Assembly (NCBI GenBank): GCA_947476745.1 | Contig: CANJRG010000006.1 | Span: 112,001 to 176,000, forward strand | DNA length: 64,000 nucleotides | Origin: Acidimicrobiia bacterium | GTDB taxonomy: Bacteria > Actinomycetota > Acidimicrobiia > Acidimicrobiales > CAIXPF01 | Direction of reading: 5' to 3' | Shown here: one piece after another, positions 37,555 to 46,254 of the stretch | Position numbering within the stretch: position 1 is the stretch's first letter | How the letters are laid out: every line of letters begins with the position of its first letter | The notes under the pieces: model-generated | What the model was told of the DNA's origin: nothing | The model's database searches: none | Seen by the model: the letters and a program-made list of their open reading frames with translations, nothing else | Translations under genes and position numbers: made by a program

Positions 37555-37620
37555 CCGGCCGGGTGTCGCCACCCGGCCGGGGTTGTCGGGATGGGGCGAG
37601 GCAGCGGGGGGACTGCCTCG
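37555..37620 (-). other. Two hairpins in the T4SS operon leader
   Basis: CCGGCCGGGTG/CACCCGGCCGG (37555-37580, 11-bp stem, 4-nt loop) and CGAGGCAG/CTGCCTCG (37597-37620, 8-bp stem, 8-nt loop) lie between promoter element C and the first start codon. The proximal stem touches the Shine-Dalgarno sequence, so it could limit translation or stabilise the message. Confidence 0.5.
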
Positions 37621-37625
37621 GTCCC

Positions 37626-37655
37626 GATAAGCGCGCTCCAACGCCCAAACGCGAC
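37626..37655 (-). promoter_or_regulatory. Transfer-regulon promoter element C (T4SS operon)
   Basis: On the minus strand: GTCGCGT (37655-37649), 13 nt, CGCGCTTATC (37635-37626). It lies 83 nt upstream of the first T4SS gene and points toward it. It is back to back with element D. Confidence 0.7.
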
Positions 37656-37685
37656 GCGGATCTTCGAGACGCCGCCGTGTTCTCC

Positions 37686-37715
37686 GACGCGTTCAGCGCC
37701 GCAGGCGCGCTTATC
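37686..37715 (+). promoter_or_regulatory. Transfer-regulon promoter element D (cell-wall hydrolase)
   Basis: GACGCGT (37686-37692), 13 nt, CGCGCTTATC (37706-37715), 41 nt upstream of the ATG at 37757. Together with element C it makes a divergent pair that would switch both transcription units together. Confidence 0.7.
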
Positions 37716-37756
37716 CCAGCCGGTGCTCCGAGGCGGATGCGCCAAGGAGGATCGCC

Positions 37757-38770
37757 ATGAAGCTGCTCGCCGCTGGGTTCGCCGCCGTCTTCTCGCTCGT
37801 CTTGGGCGTCGCCGTGATCGCTTCCGGCCCCAGCGGAGACTCGCCGCCCTCTGCGGTTGCGATCGCGGAGATTCCCGCCGATCTGCTGCCGCGGTACGTC
37901 AGCGCTGCCGCAACCTGTCCCGGCCTGCCGTGGCAGGTGCTCGCGGCGATCGGTTTCATCGAGTCCCGCCACGCCCAAGGCCGAGCCGACCCGCTCACCG
38001 GGAACGTGGCGCCGCCGATCCTCGGCCCAGCCCTCGACGGCACGAACGGCACCGCCCGCCTCGTCGACCCGACATCACCGGACGGCTGGATGCACGCCCA
38101 GGGACCCATGCAGTTCCTGCCGACGACCTGGCAGCGCTGGGGGCGCCTCGCACCGAACCGGCCCGTCGGTGCCGTCCCGTCACCCCACAACGCGTGGGAC
38201 GCGATCTACAGCGCTGCCGCGTACCTGTGCGCCGGCCGCTCCCAGCTCGACGACCTCGATGCGGCGATCCTCTCGTACAACCGGAGCCAGCAGTACCTGC
38301 GCGACGTGCTGGACAAGGCTGTCGAGTACGGGCTGGGTGCGGGCGGTGGGACCGTCGTCGTCATCGGCGGGATGACGTGTCCGGTCGCGGGTCCCGTGAC
38401 GTTCAGCAACGACTGGGGCGCGCCCCGGTCAGGCGGTCGAACGCACCAGGGCAACGACCTCTTTGCTCCCTACGGCACGCCACTGGTCGCCATCGAGAAC
38501 GGCGTCATCGACCACACGACCGACGTCGAACAGGGCCTCGGCGGCATCACCGTCTGGCTGCGCGGCGACTCGGGGACCAGCTACTACTACGCCCACAACG
38601 CCCGGAACGCCGTTCGGGCGGGGGACAGGGTCGCGGTCGGTCAGGTCATCGCGTACCTCGGCGACACCGGCAACGCCCGAGGCGGTTCCCCACACCTGCA
38701 CTTCCAGCTCCACCCCGGCGACGGTGACCCGGTGAACCCGTACCCGGTGACGGTTCGCCTCTGTCGGTGA
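37757..38770 (+). CDS. Lytic transglycosylase with M23 peptidase domain
   Basis: A protein of 337 residues. The N terminus is a secretion signal or anchor (MKLLAAGFAAVFSLVLGVAV). An SLT-type lysozyme-like domain follows (about 45-185) with AAIGFIESRH carrying the catalytic Glu, and AQGPMQFLPTTW. The C-terminal LytM/M23 part (about 210-337) has THQGNDLFAPYGTPL and SPHLHFQLHP, with the zinc ligands. It should locally open peptidoglycan for the transfer machine. It is transcribed divergently from the T4SS operon. Confidence 0.92.
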   Translation: MKLLAAGFAAVFSLVLGVAVIASGPSGDSPPSAVAIAEIPADLLPRYVSAAATCPGLPWQVLAAIGFIESRHAQGRADPLTGNVAPPILGPALDGTNGTARLVDPTSPDGWMHAQGPMQFLPTTWQRWGRLAPNRPVGAVPSPHNAWDAIYSAAAYLCAGRSQLDDLDAAILSYNRSQQYLRDVLDKAVEYGLGAGGGTVVVIGGMTCPVAGPVTFSNDWGAPRSGGRTHQGNDLFAPYGTPLVAIENGVIDHTTDVEQGLGGITVWLRGDSGTSYYYAHNARNAVRAGDRVAVGQVIAYLGDTGNARGGSPHLHFQLHPGDGDPVNPYPVTVRLCR

Positions 38771-38842
38771 TGCGGACACGTGATTCAGAATGGACGCTCC
38801 TTTGGCCACGATGCGATCGGCCAGCCCGCTCACCGACCTGGA

Positions 38843-38848
38843 TAGGAT
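38843..38848 (+). promoter_or_regulatory. Possible leaderless -10 box for the RuvC-like gene
   Basis: TAGGAT ends 6 nt before the GTG at 38855, the spacing of a -10 element for a leaderless mRNA. No clear -35 is visible. The 84-nt space after the hydrolase gene has no other feature. Confidence 0.35.
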
Positions 38849-38854
38849 CGCTCC

Positions 38855-39295
38855 GTGGGCGCCGCAGCTGGAATCGTGTGCGGAAAGAAGGGCTTCGGCT
38901 GCACGATCATTCGCGACGGGGTACCCGAAGACCATGACATCGAGGTTCCGGCGAACCTGCTATCTCGCGGAGAGCAACTCTGCTGGCTCGCAGAGGAGGT
39001 TCGTCGCGTTGTCTCGTCGGTCGCGTGCGACTTCGCCGGAGTCCAGAAGGCAGCGGGCGGCGGGGCGTTCGGAGCTTCGTCGGAGCGAAACGAGGTCGAG
39101 GCGGCTGTGCAAATGGGACTGCATCAGGCCGGGGTTGTCGCGCGGCGGCTTACCAAAGAGAGCGTCCGGGCAGCGCTTGGCGTACCGAAAGGGCCAAAGG
39201 CGTACGACACGCTGATGAAGCGTGTAGACGTTGCAGCACGGAGTAACGAGCAGCGTCGGCACCAGTACTTGCTGGCGCTCGCAGCTTCAACATGA
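38855..39295 (+). CDS. RuvC-like (RNase H-fold) protein, degenerate
   Basis: A protein of 146 residues starting at GTG. The order of elements, a first strand GIVCGKKGFGCTIIRDG, a later RNEVEAAVQMGLHQAGVVARRL helix and a final ARSNEQRRHQYLLALAAS, resembles the RuvC/RNase H fold. The usual first catalytic Asp appears replaced (GIVCG). It overlaps the kinase gene by ATGA, so the two work as a pair. Function is unknown. Confidence 0.5.
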   Translation: MGAAAGIVCGKKGFGCTIIRDGVPEDHDIEVPANLLSRGEQLCWLAEEVRRVVSSVACDFAGVQKAAGGGAFGASSERNEVEAAVQMGLHQAGVVARRLTKESVRAALGVPKGPKAYDTLMKRVDVAARSNEQRRHQYLLALAAST

Positions 39296-40281
39296 GCGAG
39301 GACAGGTACGAGGTAGTTCGGCCACTTGGAACGGGACACTTCACGGCTGGCGTCTACCTCGCGAGGCATCGTGATCTCGGTCGTGAGGCTGCGGTGAAGT
39401 TGCTTCCCGTCGGCGCGCTGAGTGATCGCGATGCGCTCCTCGAGGAAGCGCGGAACATGGCTGCCCTCGCGCCGCACGAGAACGTTGTTCAGGTGCTCGA
39501 CGCCGGCGATTGGGACTCAGACCACGTCTATATCGCCAGCGAGGTATGTCACGGCGGAAGCCTTGCGACGCTGTGCTCGCCTCCGGCAGTTCCCGTGGAT
39601 CCGGCGGCGGCTTGCGCACTGGTGTCGACGGCGTGTCGCGGACTCGTCTTCATGCACCAACAGGGCCTGGTACACCTCGACATCCGGCCCGCGAACATCC
39701 TCCTGAGCGGTGGCGTGCCGAAGCTGGCGGACTTCGGCCTTGCGAGGTGGCTTACCAACGCGAAGGTTCCACACGTCTACACCCCGCACGCAGCACCCGA
39801 GATGCTGCGCGACTACTGCGGAACGGAAGCATCAGACCAGTACGCGATGGCGATGACGCTCGCGCACTTGCTGACCGGCGGAGCGGCCTGCACGATGCCT
39901 CCGACACCTGTGTCAGAGCTGTCGTGGCGGGGGTTCCCGCCCCTTCGGCCCCTGCTCGGACTGAACGTGCCCGAACGCCTCATCCGGGTGCTACTGAAAG
40001 CCACGAAGTTCGAGGTGGCCGATCGGTACGCATCGATCGAGGCATTCAAGCGTTCGGTGGACCGGGCAACACCTGCGGTCTCGTTCGCGGTTGTCGGCCC
40101 CGAGGCCATTAGGTCGGCCGACAGCGGCTGGGAGATCGAGTGGGTTAGCGGGCGACGCGGCTGGTCGGTGCGTGTTCGGCGCAATGGCCGAGGCGTCGGG
40201 CGCCTGTCGGCGCGCGGGCTTGACGAAGCCACGGCGACGCGGCACGTCTCTGCGATCGTGAACGATCTCGCTCAGCCTTGA
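39292..40281 (+). CDS. Protein kinase (Hanks type) paired with RuvC-like gene
   Basis: A protein of 329 residues. Kinase motifs: Gly loop LGTGHFTAGVYLA, AVKLLP with the beta-3 Lys, catalytic loop HLDIRPANIL (HRDLKPxN type with Leu for Arg and Arg for Lys) and ADFGLA. The catalytic Asp residues are kept, so activity is likely. No transmembrane segment is seen, and the last ~70 residues form a separate domain (EIEWVSGRRGWSVRVRRNGRG). It lies between the transfer and Tad operons, in cargo position. Confidence 0.85.
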   Translation: MSEDRYEVVRPLGTGHFTAGVYLARHRDLGREAAVKLLPVGALSDRDALLEEARNMAALAPHENVVQVLDAGDWDSDHVYIASEVCHGGSLATLCSPPAVPVDPAAACALVSTACRGLVFMHQQGLVHLDIRPANILLSGGVPKLADFGLARWLTNAKVPHVYTPHAAPEMLRDYCGTEASDQYAMAMTLAHLLTGGAACTMPPTPVSELSWRGFPPLRPLLGLNVPERLIRVLLKATKFEVADRYASIEAFKRSVDRATPAVSFAVVGPEAIRSADSGWEIEWVSGRRGWSVRVRRNGRGVGRLSARGLDEATATRHVSAIVNDLAQP

Positions 40282-40345
40282 CTGCAGCCCAGGTCGTGCC
40301 GGGCGCGACCATCTCGGACATTCGGCGTTCGTCAGCGTCCGGCAG

Positions 40346-43087
40346 TCAGCCATTGTGCCTCGACCGTCGCACCGTCAGCGTCTCCTCCTGCAGGCAGTCG
40401 TATGGCTCGAGGGCGTCGACGGCGTCGCAGAGCTCCTGGAACGCGGCCTCGGCAGCGGCCGGGTCGCCAGCGAGGTGGCACGCCTTCATGAGCGCCCGGT
40501 AGAGCCCCTCGTCGGCGGGGCAGACCTTCAGCCCCTGGCGGGCGGCCCAGGTCGCGCCGACGTGGTCGCCGGCCGCGAGGTAGAGCTCGGCGAGGCGATT
40601 GGCCGCGTCGGAGACGGCGGCCTCGGCGTGGGCGACGATGTGTTCGCTGTAGGCCCACTCGTAGTCTCGTGCGCCCTCGAAGGGCATGCCCCGGACGAGT
40701 TCGAGGGCTGATCGCAGCGTCTCGATCGCCAGCTCGGCGGAGCAGGATCGGGAGTGCTTGATGCGCGCTTCAAGGCGAGCGAGGTCAGTGGTGACGGCGG
40801 GCCCGATCCGGTAGAGGCGCTCGGCGGCGGAGTAGTGCGGCAGGTGGAACTCGCCGTCCGAGCTCTGTCCGAGTGCGGTGCGGGCGAACGAGACCGTCGT
40901 GTTGAAGGTAGGGGTCGTCGGAGCGCGATCTCGCCACAGCACGGTCTTGATGCGGTCGTCGCTCGCCCCCTTCGGATGCAGGGCGAGGTACGCGATGAGT
41001 TCCTCGGCTCGGCGGCGCTCGATTGGGTCGACGCCGTGGATCTCGACCGGGCCCAGGACTCGAACCTCGATCTCGAAGGGCGGGTCGACGTACGGCCCGT
41101 GCGATGGAGCAGTCGCGGGCTCGTCCGGCCGGGCGGATGCCTCCTCCAGGTCGTCGGTGATGGCCGCCTCCGTCAGCAGCTCGTCGAGCGACGCGGCGAC
41201 GTTCGGTTCGATCGTCGAGATGTCGATCTCGAGGCCGAGCGGGGCGAGGCGTGCGTGCCTGGCGTTGACGTCAAGATGCCAGGTCGCGGCGATCGTCGAC
41301 GGGAAGACGGCGGCGACGCCGCGCAACCCGGCTCCTGCAATCTCGGTCAGCGAGCGTTGCTGGTCTTCGGAGGGCGCTTCGGTGCTTACCAGGATGGTCG
41401 GTATCCAGCCGTCGTCGTGGTTGTCGGAGAACCTGGCCTCGAGGGTGCTGTCCGACTCGCACGCTGTGAGGGCGTCCTCCATAGAACGACCGATGGCTCG
41501 AAGCTCGGCGATCGCTGTGTCGAGATCCGCGACGCGCCGCACGCGAGCGGCACCGGCGACGTCGGCTGTTGACGCTGACGTGACAACGAGAAGGTCGACG
41601 TGGTCGATCCAGGTCGTGGTGGCGAGCTGCGTGATGACCGACCGGAGGATGCCGTCGGCATCGGTTCCTGCCACGGTGAGGAGACCGGCGGTCTCGAGGT
41701 CGATCAGCAGGTGTTCGCCGTCGATGGTGCCGAGGCTCACGAGCGAGGGGAACGGTGCTGGCGCGCCGGCGGCAAGAGCGCGCAGGTCGTTGATGTCGAG
41801 GTCGGGGTCGGTGATCCAGCCGCGTTTGTGGTCGGTTGCGACGAATCCCTTCGGTGGGGGTGGGGGGTGCTCGTCGAGAAGTAGCTCGGTGTGTTGGTCG
41901 TTGCTCCGAACGGCGAGGACGTGAGGCGCGCGGGGGAGCGGCGCGAGTCCTGCGGCCAGGGCGCGCAAGGCAACGTCGAGTCGCTCGGCCGCGTCGAGGT
42001 CGGCGACGTGCCGTAGGCGTCGTTCGATCTCCTCGAGCTCGGGACGGGGTTGCCTCGGTCGTGTCCCGGTCGGGCGGTGTCGTTGTTGCACGCGGCGGAG
42101 CCGGTTGAGCAGTGCGACGAGGCCGGCCGCAGCGAGTCCGCCTCCGATGAGTGGCCACGGCACAGCGGTTTCGGACGGTGCCTCGTTCGCCGGTGACGGA
42201 GCCGCTGCGGGTGATGATGTCGTGGACGACTGCGGCGCCACCGAAGTCGTAGTGATTGTCGACGTAATGGACGTCGGTGGGAGCGCCGTCGTGGTGGGCG
42301 CCGCTTCGGGCGGAGTGGGCTCCGGTGACACGCAGGTCTCGGCGGGGGAAGGCGGCGTGCTCAGCGGGGGTGTCGGGGCGGGCGTCGGCTCGGCGGGAAG
42401 CCCGATGGCGTCGGCGGGGAAGTGCAGTGTCCAGCCGGGCCGGATGAGATCGGGGTCGGAAAGCGCTCGGCCGTCGTGTTGCGGGCGGCCTTGGTTCATA
42501 GCGAACAGCTCGGGCCACCGGAGTGGGTCGCCCAGGTGTGCCTCGGCGAGTCCCCAGAGCGTGTCGTAGCGGACCACCGTGTATGTCGGAGAGGTGTGGG
42601 CCGCGGGAGCTGATGGTGCGCGCACCTCGGCACCCGCTGGGGCGAGCGGTGCGGGTGGGGCTACTTCGAAGGGCATGGCGACCGCGACGACCGGCCGGGC
42701 GGGTAGTGCGGCTGCGGGGTTGGGGCTCGAGAGCAGCAGTGCTGCCGTTGCGATGAGTCTGCGAACGGCGGGTTGTGCAGGTCCGGCGAGCCGGATGCGC
42801 GGTGCGGGGCGGCCCCTGCCCCATGCGGTGATCTCGATGACGACCGAAGCAGCGATCTGCAGCCAGGCAACCCATCCGATGAGCGCCAGGATGTCGATGA
42901 GCAGGTTGTCGCTGATGCCTCGCGAGCCAAGTGTGTCGACGACGTCGTTCCACGCCGGGAGCGCGCCGGGCAGCGGTGAGCCAGCGAGTGCGTAGAGCAG
43001 CAGCGGTACGCCGGCGAGCAGCGCCGTGATGGTGCCGAGCGCGCTGATGCCGGCGACGATGCGGTGCAGACGTGAGCGACGGTGCAT
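40346..43087 (-). CDS. LysM-BTAD membrane protein at end of Tad operon
   Basis: A protein of 913 residues from ATG 43087, which shares a base with the upstream stop. Membrane segments occur near 10-30, 55-80 and 105-125. A LysM motif follows (TYTVVRYDTLWGLAEAHLGDPLRWPELFAMN, about 175-205), then a Pro/Thr/Ser-rich linker and another membrane segment near 330. The large cytoplasmic C terminus ends in a winged-helix plus BTAD-type helical repeat region (EIEVRVLGPVEIHG onward). Such proteins accompany actinobacterial Tad loci. It may link cell-wall sensing to regulation. Confidence 0.8.
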   Translation of the reverse strand: MHRRSRLHRIVAGISALGTITALLAGVPLLLYALAGSPLPGALPAWNDVVDTLGSRGISDNLLIDILALIGWVAWLQIAASVVIEITAWGRGRPAPRIRLAGPAQPAVRRLIATAALLLSSPNPAAALPARPVVAVAMPFEVAPPAPLAPAGAEVRAPSAPAAHTSPTYTVVRYDTLWGLAEAHLGDPLRWPELFAMNQGRPQHDGRALSDPDLIRPGWTLHFPADAIGLPAEPTPAPTPPLSTPPSPAETCVSPEPTPPEAAPTTTALPPTSITSTITTTSVAPQSSTTSSPAAAPSPANEAPSETAVPWPLIGGGLAAAGLVALLNRLRRVQQRHRPTGTRPRQPRPELEEIERRLRHVADLDAAERLDVALRALAAGLAPLPRAPHVLAVRSNDQHTELLLDEHPPPPPKGFVATDHKRGWITDPDLDINDLRALAAGAPAPFPSLVSLGTIDGEHLLIDLETAGLLTVAGTDADGILRSVITQLATTTWIDHVDLLVVTSASTADVAGAARVRRVADLDTAIAELRAIGRSMEDALTACESDSTLEARFSDNHDDGWIPTILVSTEAPSEDQQRSLTEIAGAGLRGVAAVFPSTIAATWHLDVNARHARLAPLGLEIDISTIEPNVAASLDELLTEAAITDDLEEASARPDEPATAPSHGPYVDPPFEIEVRVLGPVEIHGVDPIERRRAEELIAYLALHPKGASDDRIKTVLWRDRAPTTPTFNTTVSFARTALGQSSDGEFHLPHYSAAERLYRIGPAVTTDLARLEARIKHSRSCSAELAIETLRSALELVRGMPFEGARDYEWAYSEHIVAHAEAAVSDAANRLAELYLAAGDHVGATWAARQGLKVCPADEGLYRALMKACHLAGDPAAAEAAFQELCDAVDALEPYDCLQEETLTVRRSRHNG

Positions 43088-43500
43088 CAGTTGCCTTCCT
43101 GAGTCACGCCTCGAACGCCGCGGGCTGAGCCGCGCCCGGTGACGGTGGTGTCGCCGAGGCCGGCGATGCCGAGGATGTACAGCGGTTGGGTGATCGTGAC
43201 TTCGACGATCACGGTGTCGCCTTCGACGGTGACGGTGCCGTCGTGTCCGGTGGCGTCGAGGAAGTCCTGGGCGCGAGCGCGAGCAGCGGCGGGGGAGAGG
43301 CGTACCCCCGATGACGCTCGGGCGGCGTCCTCGTCGAGCCCCTGAACTCCGGCACGAGCGGCGGACTCGGCGACGTTGATCGCCTCGCGTCGCGCGGCGA
43401 GCGTGTTGCCGCCGTCGATCACGAGGCCTGCGACGACGAGGAGGGCGATCATGAAGACGGTGACGAAGACGGTCACGGTCCCGCGTTCGTCGCGATTCAT
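43087..43500 (-). CDS. TadG-like pilus-associated protein
   Basis: A protein of 137 residues. MNRDERGTVTVFVTVFMIALLVVAGLVIDGG is the N-terminal membrane helix of the TadE/TadG group, and LAARREAINVAESAARAGVQ follows. It is a predicted minor pseudopilin or assembly factor. Overlapping starts and stops tie it to its neighbours. Confidence 0.8.
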   Translation of the reverse strand: MNRDERGTVTVFVTVFMIALLVVAGLVIDGGNTLAARREAINVAESAARAGVQGLDEDAARASSGVRLSPAAARARAQDFLDATGHDGTVTVEGDTVIVEVTITQPLYILGIAGLGDTTVTGRGSARGVRGVTQEGN

Positions 43501-43916
43501 GACGTGCCTCGGTACTGGTCGATCGGTGCGGTGAAGGTCGCCGTGATGGTCCGACTTGCGGGGATCGACAACGAAGTGAGGTCGGCGAGGTCGACGGTGC
43601 AGCTGACGGCTGCCGTGACGGTTCCGCCGGCCCGGAACGCCGCAGTGTCGACAGTGACGGTGAGGTTGCGGCAGGTGATGCCTTGCTCGGTGAGGGATGC
43701 CTCCGCCGCTGTCGTTCCGTCGGCGCGTGCGGCGGCTGGTGAGCGGGCGTTCGCTGCGGCGCGCGCGGCGTCGCGTGCCGCGGCGTCGACGTCTTGACGG
43801 GTCGACGCGATCCGGCCGAGCGCGACGACAAAGAGGAGCATGACGATGAGTACGGGGGTGAGCAGCACGAGTTCGGTCGTGGCCGCGCCCCGGTCGTCGC
43901 GGCGGGTCATGGTCAT
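43497..43916 (-). CDS. TadE-like minor pseudopilin (second copy)
   Basis: A protein of 139 residues with the TadE start DDRGAATTELVLLTPVLIVML, a single N-terminal membrane helix, and the STRQDVDAAARDAARAAA helix. A Thr/Val-rich beta domain with two Cys (CRNLTV and SCTVD) makes up the rest. It probably forms a minor pilin of the Tad pilus. Confidence 0.82.
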   Translation of the reverse strand: MTMTRRDDRGAATTELVLLTPVLIVMLLFVVALGRIASTRQDVDAAARDAARAAANARSPAAARADGTTAAEASLTEQGITCRNLTVTVDTAAFRAGGTVTAAVSCTVDLADLTSLSIPASRTITATFTAPIDQYRGTS

Positions 43917-44299
43917 GGCGTGTCCGGGCGGAAGCGCTCGACGGGGCTCTCGGCGTCGGCGTGGATGGTCAGGTTGAGTCCCGGGACGATGGCGTGGACG
44001 ACGCCGCGCACTTCGACGCGTGCCGTGTCGGTGTCGCGGGTGGCGGTGATCGTCACGTCGTGGACGAGGGTCGGTGCGGCGTCGGCCATGAAGGTTCGTG
44101 CTTGGTCCTCGCCGTCGGCAGCGGACGCGCCCTCGACGCGAGCAGCGCGTGCGCCTTCTTGCGCAGCTGCTTCGGCCGTGTGCGCGGCGTGGTAGTAGAG
44201 CCCGAACTGGATCACGAGCAGGACGAGCAGGAGCAGCACCGGGACCGCGAGTACGGCCTCGACGGTTGCGTCACCTCGTTCGTCGCGGAGCCGACGCAT
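43913..44299 (-). CDS. TadE-like minor pseudopilin (first copy)
   Basis: A protein of 128 residues starting MRRLRDERGDATVEAVLAVPVLLLLVLLV, the classical TadE signal-anchor with the Glu shortly after the cleavage-type Gly. AAHTAEAAAQEGARAARVEG follows. It overlaps the next TadE gene by ATGA and starts 4 nt after the Flp-like gene. Confidence 0.84.
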   Translation of the reverse strand: MRRLRDERGDATVEAVLAVPVLLLLVLLVIQFGLYYHAAHTAEAAAQEGARAARVEGASAADGEDQARTFMADAAPTLVHDVTITATRDTDTARVEVRGVVHAIVPGLNLTIHADAESPVERFRPDTP

Positions 44300-44303
44300 C
44301 GGG

Positions 44304-44498
44304 TCACTCGGTGGTGATGCTGTTGGCCTTGGCGGTGACCTTGGCGACGATGATCGCGCCGGCGGCGATCGCCAGTGCCGCGAAGATCGCCACGATGATC
44401 ACCTTCTCGGTGACCTCGCCGCGCTCATTGTGCTTGAGCATCTCCCAGCGTGATCGCAGGAGCTGCATCGCCGTGTGGATGAAGGTCAGTTCACTCAT
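44304..44498 (-). CDS. Flp-like pilin, major subunit candidate
   Basis: A protein of 64 residues. A cytoplasmic lead (MSELTFIHTAMQLLRSRWEMLKHNERGE) is followed by a single long hydrophobic helix (VIIVAIFAALAIAAGAIIVAKV). This is the Flp/TadE-type prepilin layout, and RGEVTEK supplies the Gly-x-x-x-Glu pattern expected at the prepilin cleavage site. It has a good GGAAT-type spacer upstream and lies 17 nt after the TadC-like gene. Confidence 0.75.
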   Translation of the reverse strand: MSELTFIHTAMQLLRSRWEMLKHNERGEVTEKVIIVAIFAALAIAAGAIIVAKVTAKANSITTE

Positions 44499-44515
44499 GG
44501 TGGATTCCTTTCGTG

Positions 44516-45406
44516 TCAGAGACCGGTGAGGACCTGCATGACGGCCGGGTAGCCGAGGAAGACGACGAACCCGAGCATCAGCAGGACGATGGGGAGCGAC
44601 ATCCGTTCGCTGGCCGACTGTGCGGCGCTCTCGGCGTCAGCGAGTCCGCGTGTGCGAATCGACCGTGCCTTGGCGGCGATGGAGCCACGCACGCGGGCGC
44701 CCTCGTCACCGGCGAGCGTGACCGACGCAGCCAGCTCGCCGAGCTCGCTGACGCCGAGCTCGGTGCCGAGGCGAGCGAGTCCGGTCCACGGGGGCTCGCC
44801 CATGAGGCGGGCTTCGGCCAGGGCTTGGCGGATCTCTGCGAACGCCCACCCTTGTCCCGCTTGCGCGCTCGAGGACAATGCGCTCTCGACGCCGGCGCCG
44901 CCGGCGAGTCGAACGGCGACGAGGTCGAGGTAGCAGCTGAAGGCGTGTCGGAACGCTCGACGACGTTCAGCGGCGGCGACCCTCAAGCTGAGCAACGGCA
45001 CGAACGCTCCGGCAAGGCCGAGCGCGAGCGAGCACCACAGCGGCAAGATCAGCGATGTCGATACGCCGCCGAGCGCCATGAGCGAGACCGTCGCCGGTGC
45101 CCAAAGGAGCCCGACGAGTCCGCAGAGCGCCTGCTTGGCGAGCACCTCGTCGGGGCGCCGTCCCGTCACCCGGAGGTCGGCGCCGACGCGGCTCGCGAGG
45201 CGGGCGGCGAGCCCGGTGCGGGCAAGCGGTTGGCCCACGACACGCACGAGGAGTGACGCATCCTGTGGCCCGTCGAGCCGAGAGGAGCGCGGGCGATGGA
45301 GCTGTGCGAGTGCGGTCGCAAGCGCTGGCCGCTGTGGAAGGAGCCCGCTGATCAACACGGCGACACCGATGCCTCCGGCGATCCCGAGCAGGATGGCGAC
45401 GGTCAT
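44516..45406 (-). CDS. tadC: TadC-like pilus assembly membrane protein
   Basis: A protein of 296 residues from ATG 45406 (ATGA overlap with TadB). A type II secretion F-domain core with FRHAFSCYLDLVAVRLAGGAGVESAL and an ASVTLAGDEGARVRGSIAAKA segment lies between membrane helices at about 1-20, 90-130 and 270-295. It would form the inner-membrane platform with TadB. The longer upstream frame reads over the TadB gene and is not used. Confidence 0.84.
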   Translation of the reverse strand: MTVAILLGIAGGIGVAVLISGLLPQRPALATALAQLHRPRSSRLDGPQDASLLVRVVGQPLARTGLAARLASRVGADLRVTGRRPDEVLAKQALCGLVGLLWAPATVSLMALGGVSTSLILPLWCSLALGLAGAFVPLLSLRVAAAERRRAFRHAFSCYLDLVAVRLAGGAGVESALSSSAQAGQGWAFAEIRQALAEARLMGEPPWTGLARLGTELGVSELGELAASVTLAGDEGARVRGSIAAKARSIRTRGLADAESAAQSASERMSLPIVLLMLGFVVFLGYPAVMQVLTGL

Positions 45407-46254
45407 CGCCAGGCTCCCGACGGTTCGGGCTCGGCGGTCAGGAACCGCTCGGGCGTGCGGAACTCGCTCATCTTGGCGAGCCACCACAGGGCCATGCCCC
45501 AGCAGATGGCGATGAGGGACAGCGTCACTTGGCCGAGCGCAGTCGAGTACACGTCGACGTAGTCGGGGTTGAGCGCGACCAGGCCGACGGCGGTCACCAC
45601 GGTGCAACCCGTGATGACGCGCACTGCGGTTCGCATGCGCGCTCGGGCCGCTTCGACCCTCAGCTGCATCGCCGCCTCGTCCCGTGCCGCTGCGGCGAGC
45701 GTGCCGAGGAGGTCGGCGAGCTCGCGCACGGAGCCGCTCGCGGCGACCGACAGCGCGGAGACGACCAGATCGGCGATGGGATGTGCGAGATCGGACGCCA
45801 GCCGGCGGAGCGCACGAGGCAGCGGCTCCCGTTCGATCGCGACAGCGAGGGTCATGACCTCGACGCGGATCGGCTCAGGGGCCACCGGAGCAGTGGCCGA
45901 GATGGCGGCCTCGAGCCCGTGCGCGGCAGCGATCGTGTCGCGCAGCATCTCGGTCCAGGACGCGATCGCTTCGGTTCTGGCAACACCGGCTTCGCGCTGC
46001 GCTCGGCCGCCGAGCAGATCGGACGCGAACCACCCAAGGAGACCGCAGGCCACTGCAGCGACGGGCCACCTGGTCACGACCAGGATCAACACGGCAGCGA
46101 CGGCGGCACGGGCCGCTCGACGTTGCCGTTCGGGATCGAGCCGTCGGACGTAGCTCGGCGCAACCGACCGGGCAGCGGTGCCGCTCGCTCCCGACAGCAG
46201 GAGGAGGAGGCCGGCGCCGATGCCGAGCCCGCAGAGCGCGACGAGCGCGGTCAT
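45403..46254 (-). CDS. tadB: TadB-like pilus assembly membrane protein
   Basis: A protein of 283 residues from ATG 46254. Membrane segments at about 3-25 and 45-75 precede an F-domain (EAIASWTEMLRDTIAAAHGLEAAI, ADLVVSALSVAASGSVRELADLL), with two helices near the C terminus. It partners TadC. Starts overlap neighbours by ATGA on both sides. Confidence 0.84.
   Translation of the reverse strand: MTALVALCGLGIGAGLLLLLSGASGTAARSVAPSYVRRLDPERQRRAARAAVAAVLILVVTRWPVAAVACGLLGWFASDLLGGRAQREAGVARTEAIASWTEMLRDTIAAAHGLEAAISATAPVAPEPIRVEVMTLAVAIEREPLPRALRRLASDLAHPIADLVVSALSVAASGSVRELADLLGTLAAAARDEAAMQLRVEAARARMRTAVRVITGCTVVTAVGLVALNPDYVDVYSTALGQVTLSLIAICWGMALWWLAKMSEFRTPERFLTAEPEPSGAWR

Noticed and set aside
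43088..43831. N-terminal extension of the LysM-BTAD frame
   Set aside because: The extension overlaps two TadE/TadG-like genes and is extremely Arg/His/Ser-rich; ATG 43087 sharing a base with the upstream stop is the better start.
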